From Chrysaora quinquecirrha (lineage: Eukaryota > Cnidaria > Scyphozoa > Semaeostomeae > Pelagiidae), in contig JACTAT010000014.1 in the NCBI GenBank assembly GCA_014526335.1, forward strand, positions 6,294,393-6,358,392: 64,000 nucleotides of DNA, given 5' to 3'. Positions 1 to 14,682 of the stretch are shown piece by piece. Position 1 is the first letter of the stretch, and every line of letters begins with the position of its first letter. The notes beneath the pieces were generated by a model that saw only the letters and a list, made by a program, of their open reading frames with translations, made no database searches and had not been told where the DNA came from. The translations under genes were made by a program, and so were the position numbers.

Positions 1-4008
<4,008 letters not shown>

Positions 4009-4390
4009 TGCAAATAATGATGAAAACGAAAAACTTGACAAATACTTCGTGTAAATCCTGTTCTGGTGACATTTGGGGGAAAACAGGACAAAATAAACCA
4101 ATCGCCCCCCTGCAACTTTTTCGCTGCGAATGCACGAGAAGTGCGTGCAGAAAGAGAGTTTTTCAGCCATAAGTTTATTATAAACCCCAAACACGAATTT
4201 TCCTAAAATTTCCAAGGAGATTTCGTCTTCATTAAGGCTTGCAAAAACGCTTTTCTCTTTCGATTGGTGGATGCAAACACAGGCCCCCATCCCGCACCCA
4301 AGCATGGTAGTGAGCCTAACCCCCCTGAAACCTGAACGCAACGTGGTGCGTTTTACGTGAAGTGTTGAGCATTAATAGAACTTTTCTTCA
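4009..4390. promoter_or_regulatory. Short divergent promoter region between TBCD and DNAJB11
   Basis: The TBCD start codon (4008, minus) and the DNAJB11 start codon (4391, plus) are 382 bp apart and point away from each other. The interval must hold both 5' UTRs and both promoters. I see no TATA box in a convincing position. An open frame runs through it on the minus strand from 4341 into TBCD, but the family N-terminus fits the start at 4008. Bidirectional use is inferred from geometry only. Confidence 0.5.
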
Positions 4391-7300
4391 ATGGCGTCCT
4401 TTCAAAGATTGGTTTACTTCTTTAGTTTTGTTTTATTGGTCTTAGTTTCATCACTCGTAAATGGAGAGTAAGTTATTTTTGATAGAATATCTTTCTACCG
4501 AAAGGACATATCAAAATAATCCCTATAAAGATGAGAATAACTTTATTTCGAACATCAATTGTTGTCGTGAATGCCGGGCGCTAGCCTAGGCCAGTGGGCC
4601 TAAGTCCGAAAACAAGTCGCCCATTCAAATAATAATTTTGTAAAACTACGGTATTTTACAGCGATGATGACAAGTAATTTCTATTCCATTGCAAGTAATT
4701 TCATATATCTCTGAACTTCTCTTTTTAGGCGAGATTTTTACAAAATTCTTGGAGTTTCTAGAGATGCTTCTGATAGACAAATAAAAAAAGCTTATAGAAA
4801 ATTGGCAATGAAATGGCACCCAGATAAGAACCCAGATGACCCATCAGCTGGTGAAAAATTTCAAGATTTAGGTGCCGCATATGAGGTAACTGTCCATGAC
4901 ACATTCCATGCATATGCATACGCCACACCAAATATGCCAAAGATTAAACAATAGAACTAAGAAAGATCAATAGAAAATTGCTCTTCCACACAAGATATCT
5001 TTGGCATATAGTATATGGAATGCAGCCCGGGTAACTGCATTGTTATTGCTCAAAAGGGATCATCATTGCCCTTGGCTAGGGAAAGCGCAAACAGCACCAG
5101 CCATCCTATATAAAATTATGATTTGGATACACTTTGCCCCTAGTTGGAAACTTTATTGTGTACACTTAAGACTAGTGCATGATTTTGGTGAAAATGACAG
5201 AAAACAATGCCACTATTGTTTTCAAGACAATGGTTGTCCATGTATTGTGCCCGTAAAACATTATTTTGTTGTAATTTGTAACTTATACAGTAATAGATGT
5301 GTTTTGCAAATGAAATGAAATTCTATTGTATTGAATATCTGCTTTGCTAATGTAAGCATCCCTTTAGTGGCAAGATTGTTACGGTGTTTTGTACTTTTTC
5401 CAACCAGGTATTATCTGATGCAGAAAAAAGGAAAATGTATGATCAACATGGTGAGGAAGGTGTCAAAAAGATGGGAGGGTTTAACGATGGAGGAGGATTT
5501 GATCCTTTCTCTTCGTAAGTATATTCAAATAGTCTTTGAGTTGTACAAGACATCAAAACTGCAATGAAAACAGTAACATTGCTAAGGCATAGGGATGTTC
5601 CCCGCTGCCCCTAATCACCACCCAGAAAGGTCTTAGAAATGGTCTTTATTTAAAGCAGTAATGTTGCAGGATACCCCTTACATATCTTTCTTAGAAACCA
5701 CACCCCATCTTTTGTTGACCACACCCTTTGCCTCTCTAATGTTGGACCCCTGTCAATACCAATAATGACTAAAGTGTCAACATACCTAAAAGTTTTTTCA
5801 TCTGACACTTATCTGGTGTTTATATTCTGAGGAGCATACTTGATGATGTTATGATGATGACAAGACGTCGGAGCAATGCGGGGTGGTGGGGGCAGAAGCA
5901 ACAATTTTAGGAGAAAACAATAGGAAAATGAAAGAATTTGGCAATTTTTCCGGGGGCAGGGGGGCAGCTGCCCCTGCTGCCCCCGTGCTTCCGGCACCCC
6001 TGGATGATGATGATGTTACTGATGTTTATACTTTAAAATCCAAAGACGTTTCCCAGATTCATTGCAATCCTGAATTATATTTTATTATTATCACTATGAA
6101 TCATAATATTAAAAACTGTATTGTGGCATTGATTCCTAAATTCTTTGCGTTTTTACTTTCTAGGTTCTTTGGTGGCTTTGGTTTTAGTTTTGGTCAGCAA
6201 TCACATGATGGAAATCAGCGTGGGGAGGTCCCAAAGGGAGCTGAGGTGGTCATGGATTTAGAAGTGACATTAGAGGAATTATATACGGGAGAGTTTGTTG
6301 AGGTGAATTATTTTCTTTTTTAATAGTGTTAAGAAAGGAATATAGTCTTGCCCTTTGACTATGATGCATTTGCTCAGACGACAAAACACACTAAGTCGGA
6401 GGGCAAGATTATACGGAATGAGCAAGACTAATGGAATTTTCCATTACAACTGCCTTACACGAAGGGGGTATAAATGCAAACATACGGGAGGACAGAGGGA
6501 AATACGGAAAGCTTGTATCATTACACGCCATTGCTGATTGGTCAGGCGAAAAAAAGCTTTTAGCATGTCTTATGACTTAACTAATCAAGACCTCGACCCT
6601 GGCTGTGACATACCGTAGCTGGAACTTGACCTCGCTGAGCTTCTGACACCACAAGCCAGCTGGATTAGGTCACGATTCCACTGCGCCTTCAGTGTTAGCG
6701 TCTTCTTTCAGATTTCAGTTTAAATTAAGAATTATTTTCACAGGTTTTACGTGCAAAGCCGACAGCCAAACAAGTCCCAGGAACTAGGAAATGCAATTGT
6801 AGAATGGAAATGAAGACAACTCAGTTAGGACCTGGAAGATTTCAAATGATGCAGGAAGAAGTGTGTGATGATTGTCCTCAGATCAAATTTGTAACTGAAG
6901 AAAAGATGTTAGAAGTTGAAATTGAACCTGGAATGGTCGATGGACAAGAATATCCTTTTATTTCTGAAGGTAAAGACTGAAGACTGTACTTATTCAAAGT
7001 TATTAATCTATCTCATTATCTAATCTTAAATTATAAATGTATCAACTCTATTCGTTGTCATCCATGACAAATATACACAAATATGTATGGTGCTGAAGAA
7101 GGCTCAACATAGCCGAAACACAAACCATCAAACGGGAGGAGAGTCCTGGACTGTGTGACTCAGAGAGTTATTCAGCAATTTCATTGAGCTCTATAGCTCA
7201 GTCGAAACCGCGTTGGTTGTCTGATCATGCAGGTTTGATACCCATCTATTGTGGTATACCACTTGTGGAAAAATCTATCCTTGTGTTTGCCATTTATGAC

Positions 7301-9225
7301 AAATATATCAAATCTAGCATATTGTTTCACTTCATGAAATACCCCTTTCTCCGTAATTTTATGGACTCGTGTTCTGTACATTTTTTCCGTTGTAGTGAAC
7401 CCCTTGGTGCACCCGTCGGGAGCTGGTTCTATTCCGTTTTCCATTCGGCATTCGGTTTTAAATGTCGCAATAAATTTTCAATTGCCTTTATTTAGTTGTA
7501 TTTTTCATTCTACTTGCACGTGTTCTTTTACTAATCTGATTTTGTTTTATTCATCTACTTCTTTTCATCAGGGGAGCCACATGTTGATGGAGAACCAGGC
7601 GATCTGAAGTTCAAGATCAGAGTCTTAAAGTACGTATCAGCCGCTTTACATTATTTCCTTTATCTCCACGAAAGGCATATGCTAAGAGTAAAACTTTTGT
7701 CTAAAACTCGAAGTTCATCAATTTCAAGGGCTTATCATGATAAGGATAAACGATGATTATTATCAAGTCTGAAGATGAAGGCGAAGCGGTGGAAATGTTT
7801 ATTTAGCGCCAGCTGCAAGGATTTCAGTAGTAGGTCAGCTTATCAACTAGCTGGTCCTCGAACCCTGACCTCGCTGAGGTTCTGACAGCCTGACACCACA
7901 AGCCAGCAGGATTAGACCATGACGTCACAGCATACCTCCAACCTATGTCAGAGATTCTAAAAAATTTACAACAAAGTTATCATCAATGTCTGCACCCTCA
8001 GGCTGATATACCCTTTTAACAAATTTCTGTATCCTAAATGTTGGACGATGGGCAGTTGAGTATCAGCTTGAAGTTAGCTTAGGGCTCCGACGAGTTTATT
8101 TTCAAGAATCAAGGGACACAAAACCACGCCGTTGGTTTACAGACAACCTTCCAAGCCTGAAAAATCTATTTTTTGGGAATCGAAACTCTGTCAAACCTAA
8201 AATGTTTTACCGAGCTCAGACACGGTGGGCCTAAAAATAAATAAAACTGAAAAACGCTCAAGTCGGTATCTTTAACTGTTTCTAACAAGGTCTCTTTTTC
8301 ATTTCAGACATGACAAATTTGAAAGAAAAGGAGATGACTTGTACACAAATGTGACTCTGTCATTACTAGATGCATTGAACGGTTTCGATATGGAAATTGG
8401 ACATTTAGATGGTCACAAAGTAAAAGTCCACAGAGACAAAATAACATGGCCCGGAGCTAAGATAAAAAAATCTGGTGAAGGGATGCCGAATTATGATGAT
8501 AACCAGAAGAAAGGAACACTTTTTATAACTTTTGATGTTGATTTTCCTAAAGGACAACTTTCAGATGAGGAAAAAGAAGGTAGGAATTCATTTAAATCAT
8601 TTTTCGTTGTTCATTCGCGAAGTCAATTATACATGTTTATATCGTGTATATCGTGTCTAGTCGTAGTGCAATTTCAAGCAATAATATGGCCTAGGAAGTC
8701 TTATTTCTATCATATTCGACTTGTCTTTGCCCTGTCTGTGTCTACATTATAAGTGGACGGGTCTTAGAAATCTCGGCGGCACATCCCCGTCCAACCATTG
8801 GCCATGTAACCCCTCCCCCGATTTCTTTCTGAAAGGATCGCTACTTTGTCATTGAAAATGAAAACATTTTGAAACATACAGTAGCTTAAACCAATTTAGT
8901 GTGAGTGAGTGAAACTCTTCAAAGAGGGAAACACCCAAATCGTCAGACTGCGTAAAAAATAATAAACTACGAAAATATTAGAGTCCTCGAAAAAAGTTCT
9001 TTCGGATAATCGAAACGAGCCGATAGGAAAGCGAAAAGCCAAATTTTCATTTTGTTTCAAGAACCAATCGGCGCACAATAAGCAATGATCGTCAATAAAG
9101 TTTGAAAACTAGTCTAACTTAAAAAACGAACTCTTCCTGACTACATAACTTATTGGTATTTTAAATTTTATAAGCGCTTTTCTTATAGCTACTTCTTCTA
9201 TTTTGCAGGAATAAAACAATCTTAA
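4391..9225 (+). CDS. DNAJB11: ER co-chaperone DnaJ homologue subfamily B member 11 (ERdj3)
   Basis: Eight exons: 4391-4467, 4729-4885, 5408-5514, 6164-6302, 6744-6969, 7572-7629, 8308-8579 and 9209-9225; the sum, 1053 nt, gives 350 residues. Residues 1-25 form a hydrophobic signal peptide ([11 protein letters not shown]...). The J domain begins at [10 protein letters not shown] and carries the HPD motif (WHPDKNPDD) that stimulates Hsp70 ATPase, here BiP in the ER lumen. Next come a G/F-rich stretch, the substrate-binding region with the cysteine cluster CNC...CDDC typical of ERdj3, and the conserved LDGHKV and [10 protein letters not shown] segments. The last exon stops early: after GIKQS a TAA appears, yet the family tail (LKQ...VYNGL) is encoded just downstream in a shifted frame, ending at 9263. 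One base therefore seems to be missing near 9222, either a real truncation or a homopolymer error. AATAAA-like sequence follows near 9300. Confidence 0.93.
7060..7330 (+). repeat. tRNA-like repeat, family 2, in a DNAJB11 intron
   Basis: This copy carries the tail module (AAATATGTATGG, CAACATAGCC, AAACACAAACC), then a tRNA-like head beginning GAGCTCTATAGCTCAG, then CCCATCTATTGTGGTAT and GATCTATCC. It lies in the intron between the exons ending at 6969 and starting at 7572. The head lacks a clean acceptor stem, so it is a repeat and not a functional tRNA gene. Confidence 0.6.
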
Positions 9226-9569
9226 AGCAAGAATCAAAGCAAACAGTTTATAATGGTTTATGAAAACATATGAACTATGAAGATGAACTGTATTTATGAA
9301 TAAGAATAAATAAGAACTGGTTTTAGAGACATTTTTTATCTAGTTAACATTCAAAAAAAATGTTTTTCGTCTTAAAGAATCTATAAATGTTGCCGTCGTG
9401 TCAATGATGTCTGAAATCTTAGTCTTTATTATAAATTCATGCTTCGAAACAATGAGGTCATGAGATCAAATACTGATTTATTTCTTAGCTTTTCCTGGAG
9501 TATATACGGAAAGTTTCTCAACAGTTTAGCAGAAAAGAGGACACCATACACCCTGTATTTCCTTGCATG

Positions 9570-9955
9570 CACACTTTTTATAAGGAACCTACCTCAAGGC
9601 CTAGTTCTTAAAGCTCCTTGTTTTTGTGAGGCAATTGTAGTTAAAAAAGTTTCTTAATAGTTCCTTAACTTTAACTGCACATACAGTGGTCTTAACAATA
9701 AAAGAGAGACACTTACATGTGAGCAAAGTTCGAGACTACTCAAGGAAACATTTGATACATGCGTAACGTGAATTTATGTGATTTTCGACTGCAAATGAAT
9801 GGAACCGGATTTCTAATTCTTGATTATTTGCAGTGATAAAAGCATTCAACATTGAGAAGTTCCTTAATGATGTTCTCTTTAGTAGTATAAGTTCTTTAAA
9901 TTTTTGGGCCTTCTACATGTAGGTTCCTTATAAAGTGGTTCTTTATAAAACGTGT
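9570..9955. mobile_element. MITE family A (ends with ATAAGGAACC), copy 1
   Basis: This is about 386 bp with inverted ends of the type ACACGyTTTTTATAAGGAACCTAC. It shares internal motifs with the copies at 23314-23720 and 31751-32146, such as TTTGCAGTCGAAAA, CTCAAGGAAACATTTGATAC and AAAAGAGAGACACTT. This copy lies in the opposite orientation to the copy at 23314. It is non-coding and sits just downstream of DNAJB11. Confidence 0.7.
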
Positions 9956-10204
9956 AAGGGTCCTCTCTTTGGATTGAAGTGCCCATCCCCCCATCAGGTT
10001 GCTCCAAGCTCCTGAAGACCTGAAGCTTTCGTCAAAAGCGTTAGTTGATTCATCAGTTTTCAAGTAATTGCTCCTTTTTGAGACGGATTTCACAACAAGG
10101 GCCTCGGGCACTTAATCGAGGTAATGCACGGTAGTTATGGAAGGGTGTTAAGTTTTTCGAATAATTCCATAAAATGATCGGGAAGAGAATGGGTCATCGG
10201 AGTG

Positions 10205-10565
10205 ACCGTGCAACGTCTTTTGAAGCTTTGAGAAAGAGAAAAGCAAAAACATTGCTCAGTGCTGGAGATGAATGCTCCCCACTTGCATCCACAATGCCGA
10301 GACACTGTGGCTGAGGCGTCGCATCTTACGGTGGTTCCCGTTACAGGAAATCGCTATTCTCCCCATGAGTCTTCCGCCAGCCTCCGGGGGGAGGGAATAT
10401 CCGGCCCCCAGACCTGCTTACGCAATGGATACCCCTATGCTTTCACTTCCAACTCATGACACTGAACAATTATGTATGGCATAGTCTTCATACTAACAGA
10501 ATTTCTTCTTTACAATCAAACTATTGTGGGAAAAGCTATTTCGTGCGCATGCGCCAAGCTTTGGC
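10205..10565 (+). repeat. 350 bp dispersed repeat with NRF-1-like palindrome, copy 1
   Basis: The unit contains GTGCTGGAGATGAATGCTCC, CCACAATGCCGAGACA, CGCATCTTACGGTGG and GGAAATCGCTATTC, and ends with the palindrome GCGCATGCGC at 10545-10554. A same-orientation copy lies at 14205-14560 and an inverted copy at 41720-42040. Copies 1 and 2 bracket the foldback-like element. Short open frames in it are not conserved in frame between copies, so I do not call it coding. Confidence 0.75.
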
Positions 10566-11439
10566 TCATTGAGTAGTTTGAGCGTCCAGCATAGAATCAA
10601 TAGCGATAACTACGACTCGAGTAATAAGTCTAAGAAAAGTGGGAGAGATTTCCGCTTGCTTGGGAGCACTGAAATCTTGAGATGAATTAAATTTCTTGAA
10701 ATATATTAAAATGCATTCACATTAATTATAGATCATTTACATCAACAGAAATTTGATAATCAATTAATGAACAATTTATGTACTTCTCATCACAATTCAA
10801 GTACTTTGTGGTACTTCTTGCTACTTGAGGGTACTTCTCGGCCCTTTATGGTACTTGTCAGTACTTTATGGTACTACTCAGTACATTGAGGTACTTGGCG
10901 ATACATTGTGGTACTCGTCTGTACTCTGTGGTACTTCTCAGAACTTTGTGGTACTTCTCGGTACTTTTTTGTACTTGTCAGTACTTGTTGGTACTTCTCA
11001 ATACTCTGTGGTACTTCTCCGTACTATGCAGTTCTTCTCCGTACTATGTGGTACTTTTCCGTACTCAGTGGTCCTTCTCGGTACTTCATGGTACTTGTCA
11101 GTACTTTGTCGTACTTTGTGAGTACTTTGTGGTACTTCTCGGTACTTTTTGGTACTCTTCAGTACTCTGTGGTACTCGTCAGTGCTTTGTTGTGCTCGTC
11201 AGTACTTTGTGGTACTTCTCAGTACTTTGTGGTACTTTTCCGTACTTTGTGGTACTATTATATTTTCGTCACAAAAAGCAGTTTTGGTTCCAAAGAAGAG
11301 ATTTTCTCTACACAAGTTGTTTCCGTATTAATTTTAAACCGATAATTACCCTAATGTGAGGGTTAGCTATTTTTTGTCTTAATTGTCATTTTCGATAGTC
11401 AATGCAACAGATTATATTTTAGAATCGTATAACGAACCA

Positions 11440-11870
11440 ATATCCCACTTGAAGAAAACTTATTTTGGCCTTGCTGGTCTTATTATGTCATTTTGATAGT
11501 CAATGTGCGTCAACACTCTACACAACTAGTTACCTAACGAACAATATTTTAGAATCGAATGATAGACATGTATCCCACTTTGAGAAGACTTGTCACTGTG
11601 TTGCTGGTGTTATTTTGTCATTTTGATAGTCAATGTGCGTCAACAGTCTACAAAACTAGTTACCTAACGAATAATATTTTAGAATCGAATGATAGACATG
11701 TATCCCACTTTGAGAAGACTTGTTACTGTGTTGCTGGTCTTATTTTGTCATTTTGATAGTCAATGTGCGTCAACAGTCTACAAAACTAGTTACCTAACGA
11801 ATACTATTTTAGAATCGAATGATAGACATGTATCCCACTTGGAGAAGACTTATAACTGTGTTGCTGTATA
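11440..11870 (+). repeat. 130 bp tandem repeat in the centre of the foldback-like element
   Basis: Three and a half copies of a roughly 130 bp unit lie head to tail, each with TAGAATCGAATGATAGACAT, CCCACTTTGAGAAGACTTG, TTTTGATAGTCAATGTGCGT and ACAAAACTAGTTACCTAACG. Neighbouring units are almost identical, so the array is young or homogenised. Confidence 0.85.
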
Positions 11871-12339
11871 TTGAGTATAGAGATGTATTTAGTGCATATA
11901 AGCATACAGTATGCCTATGTTTATGGTAAATGCAATATAATTATCCCATATGAACAGAACTTGAAATTCGTCTCGCTGATTGGGCTGGCCCGGCAAGCAA
12001 GCTGGCTCGCCTCTATATGAACAGGCCCTAAGTATACTATGGTATACAGCTCTACATTCAATATATAGATGTATCTTGTGCATATACGCATATGGCTGCG
12101 TTTATGGAGCATACAATGTATTTAAGTATACTTCGGTATACAACTGTATATTGAGTATATAGCTATATTTAGTGCATATAGGCATATGCCCAACTTTATG
12201 GTGCTTAAGCATACTACCCCAGTACTTAGCAGGTATACCATTGAATGTGGTGAAGAAAGACAGTATCTCATTCCTTATAGACACGTTTTGGTACTTGCTG
12301 GGCTTGTTCAATACTTTTTTGTTTTTCTGGTTTGTTTCT

Positions 12340-12665
12340 GTTAAGACATGACCTAATTAAGTATGTTAACAGGTAAAATGTTTAAAGAAAATTCAAGACT
12401 AGCACGTCACTTGTAGAGTAGATATTTTGGTACTGTTTGGCTTTTTAGTCGCTTTTTGTCTTTCTGGTTCATAAATGTTAAGACATGACCTAATTAAGTA
12501 TGTTAACAGGTAAAATGTTTAAAGCAAGTTCAAGACTAGCAGGTCACTTGTAGAGTAGATATTTTTGGTACTGTTTGGCTTTTTAGTCGCTTTTTGTCTT
12601 TCTGGTTTATAACTGTTGAGACATGACCTAATTAAGTATGTTAACAGGTAAAATGTTTAAAGCAA
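12340..12665 (+). repeat. 122 bp tandem repeat in the centre of the foldback-like element
   Basis: About two and a half copies of a 122 bp unit are present, each with GACATGACCTAATTAAGTAT, GGTAAAATGTTTAAAG, CACTTGTAGAGTAGATATTT and TTTTTAGTCGCTTTTTGTC. The last unit abuts the right arm. No open frame spans it. Confidence 0.85.
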
Positions 12666-14204
12666 ATTGATGACAAGTATAGCGTCACTATATCGGTTTA
12701 AAATTAATACGGAAACAGTTTGTGTAGAGAAAATCTCTTCTTTGGAACCAAAACCTGCTTTTTGTGACAAAAGTATAATAGTAACACAAAGTACGGAGAA
12801 GTACCACAAAGTACTGAGAAGTACCACAAAGTACAGACGAGTACCACAATGTACCGACAAGTACCACAATGTACTGATGAGTATCACAAAGTACTGACAG
12901 TACCATAAGGTGCCGAGAAGTACCCTCAAGTAGCAAGAAGTACCACAAAGTACCGTCAAGTACCATAAAGTACTGACGAGCACTACAAAACATTGACGAG
13001 TCGCACAGAGTACTGACGAGTACCACAAAGTACTGATAAGTACCACAAAATACAGAGAAGTACCACAAAGTACTGACAAGTACCATGAAGTACCGAAAAA
13101 TACAACAAAGAACTGGCAAGTACCCAGAAGTACCGGGAAGGACCACAAAGTACTGAGAAGTATCAGCAAGTACTGACGAGTACCAACATTACGGAAAAGT
13201 ACCACAAAGTACGGTTAAGTACCATAAAGTACGGATAAGTACCACAAATGACTGACAAGTACCATAAAGTACGGATAAGTACCACAGAGTATGGAAAAGT
13301 ACCACAAAGTACGGAGAAGAACTACAAAATACGGAGAAGTATCACAGAGTACTGAGAAGTACCAACAAGTACTGACAAGTACCACAATGTACTGACGAGT
13401 ACCACTAAGTACGGAGAAGATCTACATAGTACGGAGAAGTACCACAGAGTATTGAGAAGTACCACAAAGTTCTGAGAAGTACCACAAAGTTCTGAGAAGT
13501 ACTATAAAGTACTGAAAAGTACCATAAGTACTGAAAAGTACCATAAAGTACCGAAAAGTACCCTCAAGTAACAAGAAGTACCACAAAGTACTGAGAAGTA
13601 CTGCAAAGTAACGAAATGTGCAAAAACGTACTAAGATGTACCACAAAGTACAGACGAGTACCACGATGCACTGACGAGTACCATAAAGTACCGAGAAGTA
13701 CCCTCAAGTAGCAAGAAATACCACAAAGTACTGAGAAGTAACAAAAAGTACTAAGAACTACCACAAAGTACAGACGAGAACCACAATGTACAGACAAGTA
13801 CCACAATGTACTAACGAGTACCATAAAGTACTGACAAGTACCACAAAGTACGGAGAAGAACAAAATAGAACGGAGAAGTACCACAGAGTATTGAGAAGTA
13901 ACAAAAAGTACGAAGAAGTATCGCAAAGTACAGACGAGTACCACGATGTACAGACAAGTACCACAATGTACTGACGAGTACCATAATGCCGAGAAGTACC
14001 CTCAAGTAGCAAGAAGAATGACAAAGTACTGAGAAGTACCGCAGAGTACTGACAAGTACCACAAAGCACTTGAATTGCTTAAATTGTTCATTAATTGATT
14101 ATCAGATTTCTGTTAATGTAAATGATCTATAATTTATGTGAATTAATTTTAATATATTTCAAGAAATTTAATTTATTTCAAGGTGGATATATTTTAGTAC
14201 TCCC

Positions 14205-14560
14205 CCACTCAACGTCTTTTGAGAAAGAGAAAAGCAAAAACATTGCTCAGTGCTGGAGATGAATGCTCCCCACTTGCATCCACAATGCCGAGACACTGTG
14301 GCTGAGGCGTCGCATCTTACGGTGGTTCCCGTTACAGGAAATCGCTATTCCCCCCATGAGTCTTCCGCCAGCCAACCGAGGGAGGGAATATCCGGCCCCT
14401 AGACCATGTGCTTACGCTTGGATACCCCTTGCTTACGCTTCGGACTCATGACACTGAACAATTACATAAGACATAGTCTTCATACTCATAGAATTTCTTC
14501 CTAACAATCAAACTATTGTGGGAAATGCTATTTCGTGCGCATGCGCTAAAGTTTGGCAGC
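14205..14560 (+). repeat. 350 bp dispersed repeat with NRF-1-like palindrome, copy 2, upstream of PSMD7
   Basis: This copy is nearly identical to the one at 10205-10565 over most of its length and ends with the palindrome GCGCATGCGC at 14537-14546. It lies about 125 bp upstream of the PSMD7 start codon, so it probably overlaps that gene's promoter or 5' UTR. Confidence 0.75.
14537..14546. promoter_or_regulatory. NRF-1-like palindrome upstream of PSMD7
   Basis: GCGCATGCGC matches the core of the animal NRF-1 binding consensus (YGCGCAYGCGCR). It stands 137 bp upstream of the PSMD7 ATG, where such sites are common in housekeeping promoters. The related site in the 41720-42040 copy, CGCGCATGCGCA, fits the full consensus. 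Function here is inferred. Confidence 0.4.
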
Positions 14561-14682
14561 TTGTGTGGAGTTGACAAAGAAAAGGGTAGGAGGCACTCGA
14601 ACTTGCGTACAAAAGCCTTTTTATTTCCACTTTGTTTCTTAGGCCAGACGCTAAACTGAGTTTGACAAGTATTGTTACAAAA

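Larger units (their letters stand above)
10660..14207. mobile_element. Foldback-like element with arms of GTACTT minisatellite
   Basis: Left arm (about 10660-11350): an AT-rich terminus, then a 15-20 bp minisatellite of the type GTACTTTGTGGTACTTCTCA, then a unique segment with TTTTGGTTCCAAAGAAGAG. The right arm (about 12690-14207) repeats the same three parts in reverse complement and order, with a longer array. The termini match closely (for example TTAAATTTCTTGAAATATAT against its reverse complement near 14150-14175). The 1.3 kb centre is made of other tandem repeats: about 130 bp units at 11440-11870, related units at 11880-12230, and about 122 bp units at 12340-12660. No credible gene is present. 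Long inverted arms made of short tandem repeats are the hallmark of foldback elements; I infer membership of that structural class only. Confidence 0.7.

Noticed and set aside
10825..11359. Overlapping long frames rich in VLLGTLWYFSVL-type repeats
   Set aside because: They are by-products of the GTACTT minisatellite, open in several frames at once; the mirrored frames at 12657-14069 in the other arm confirm this.
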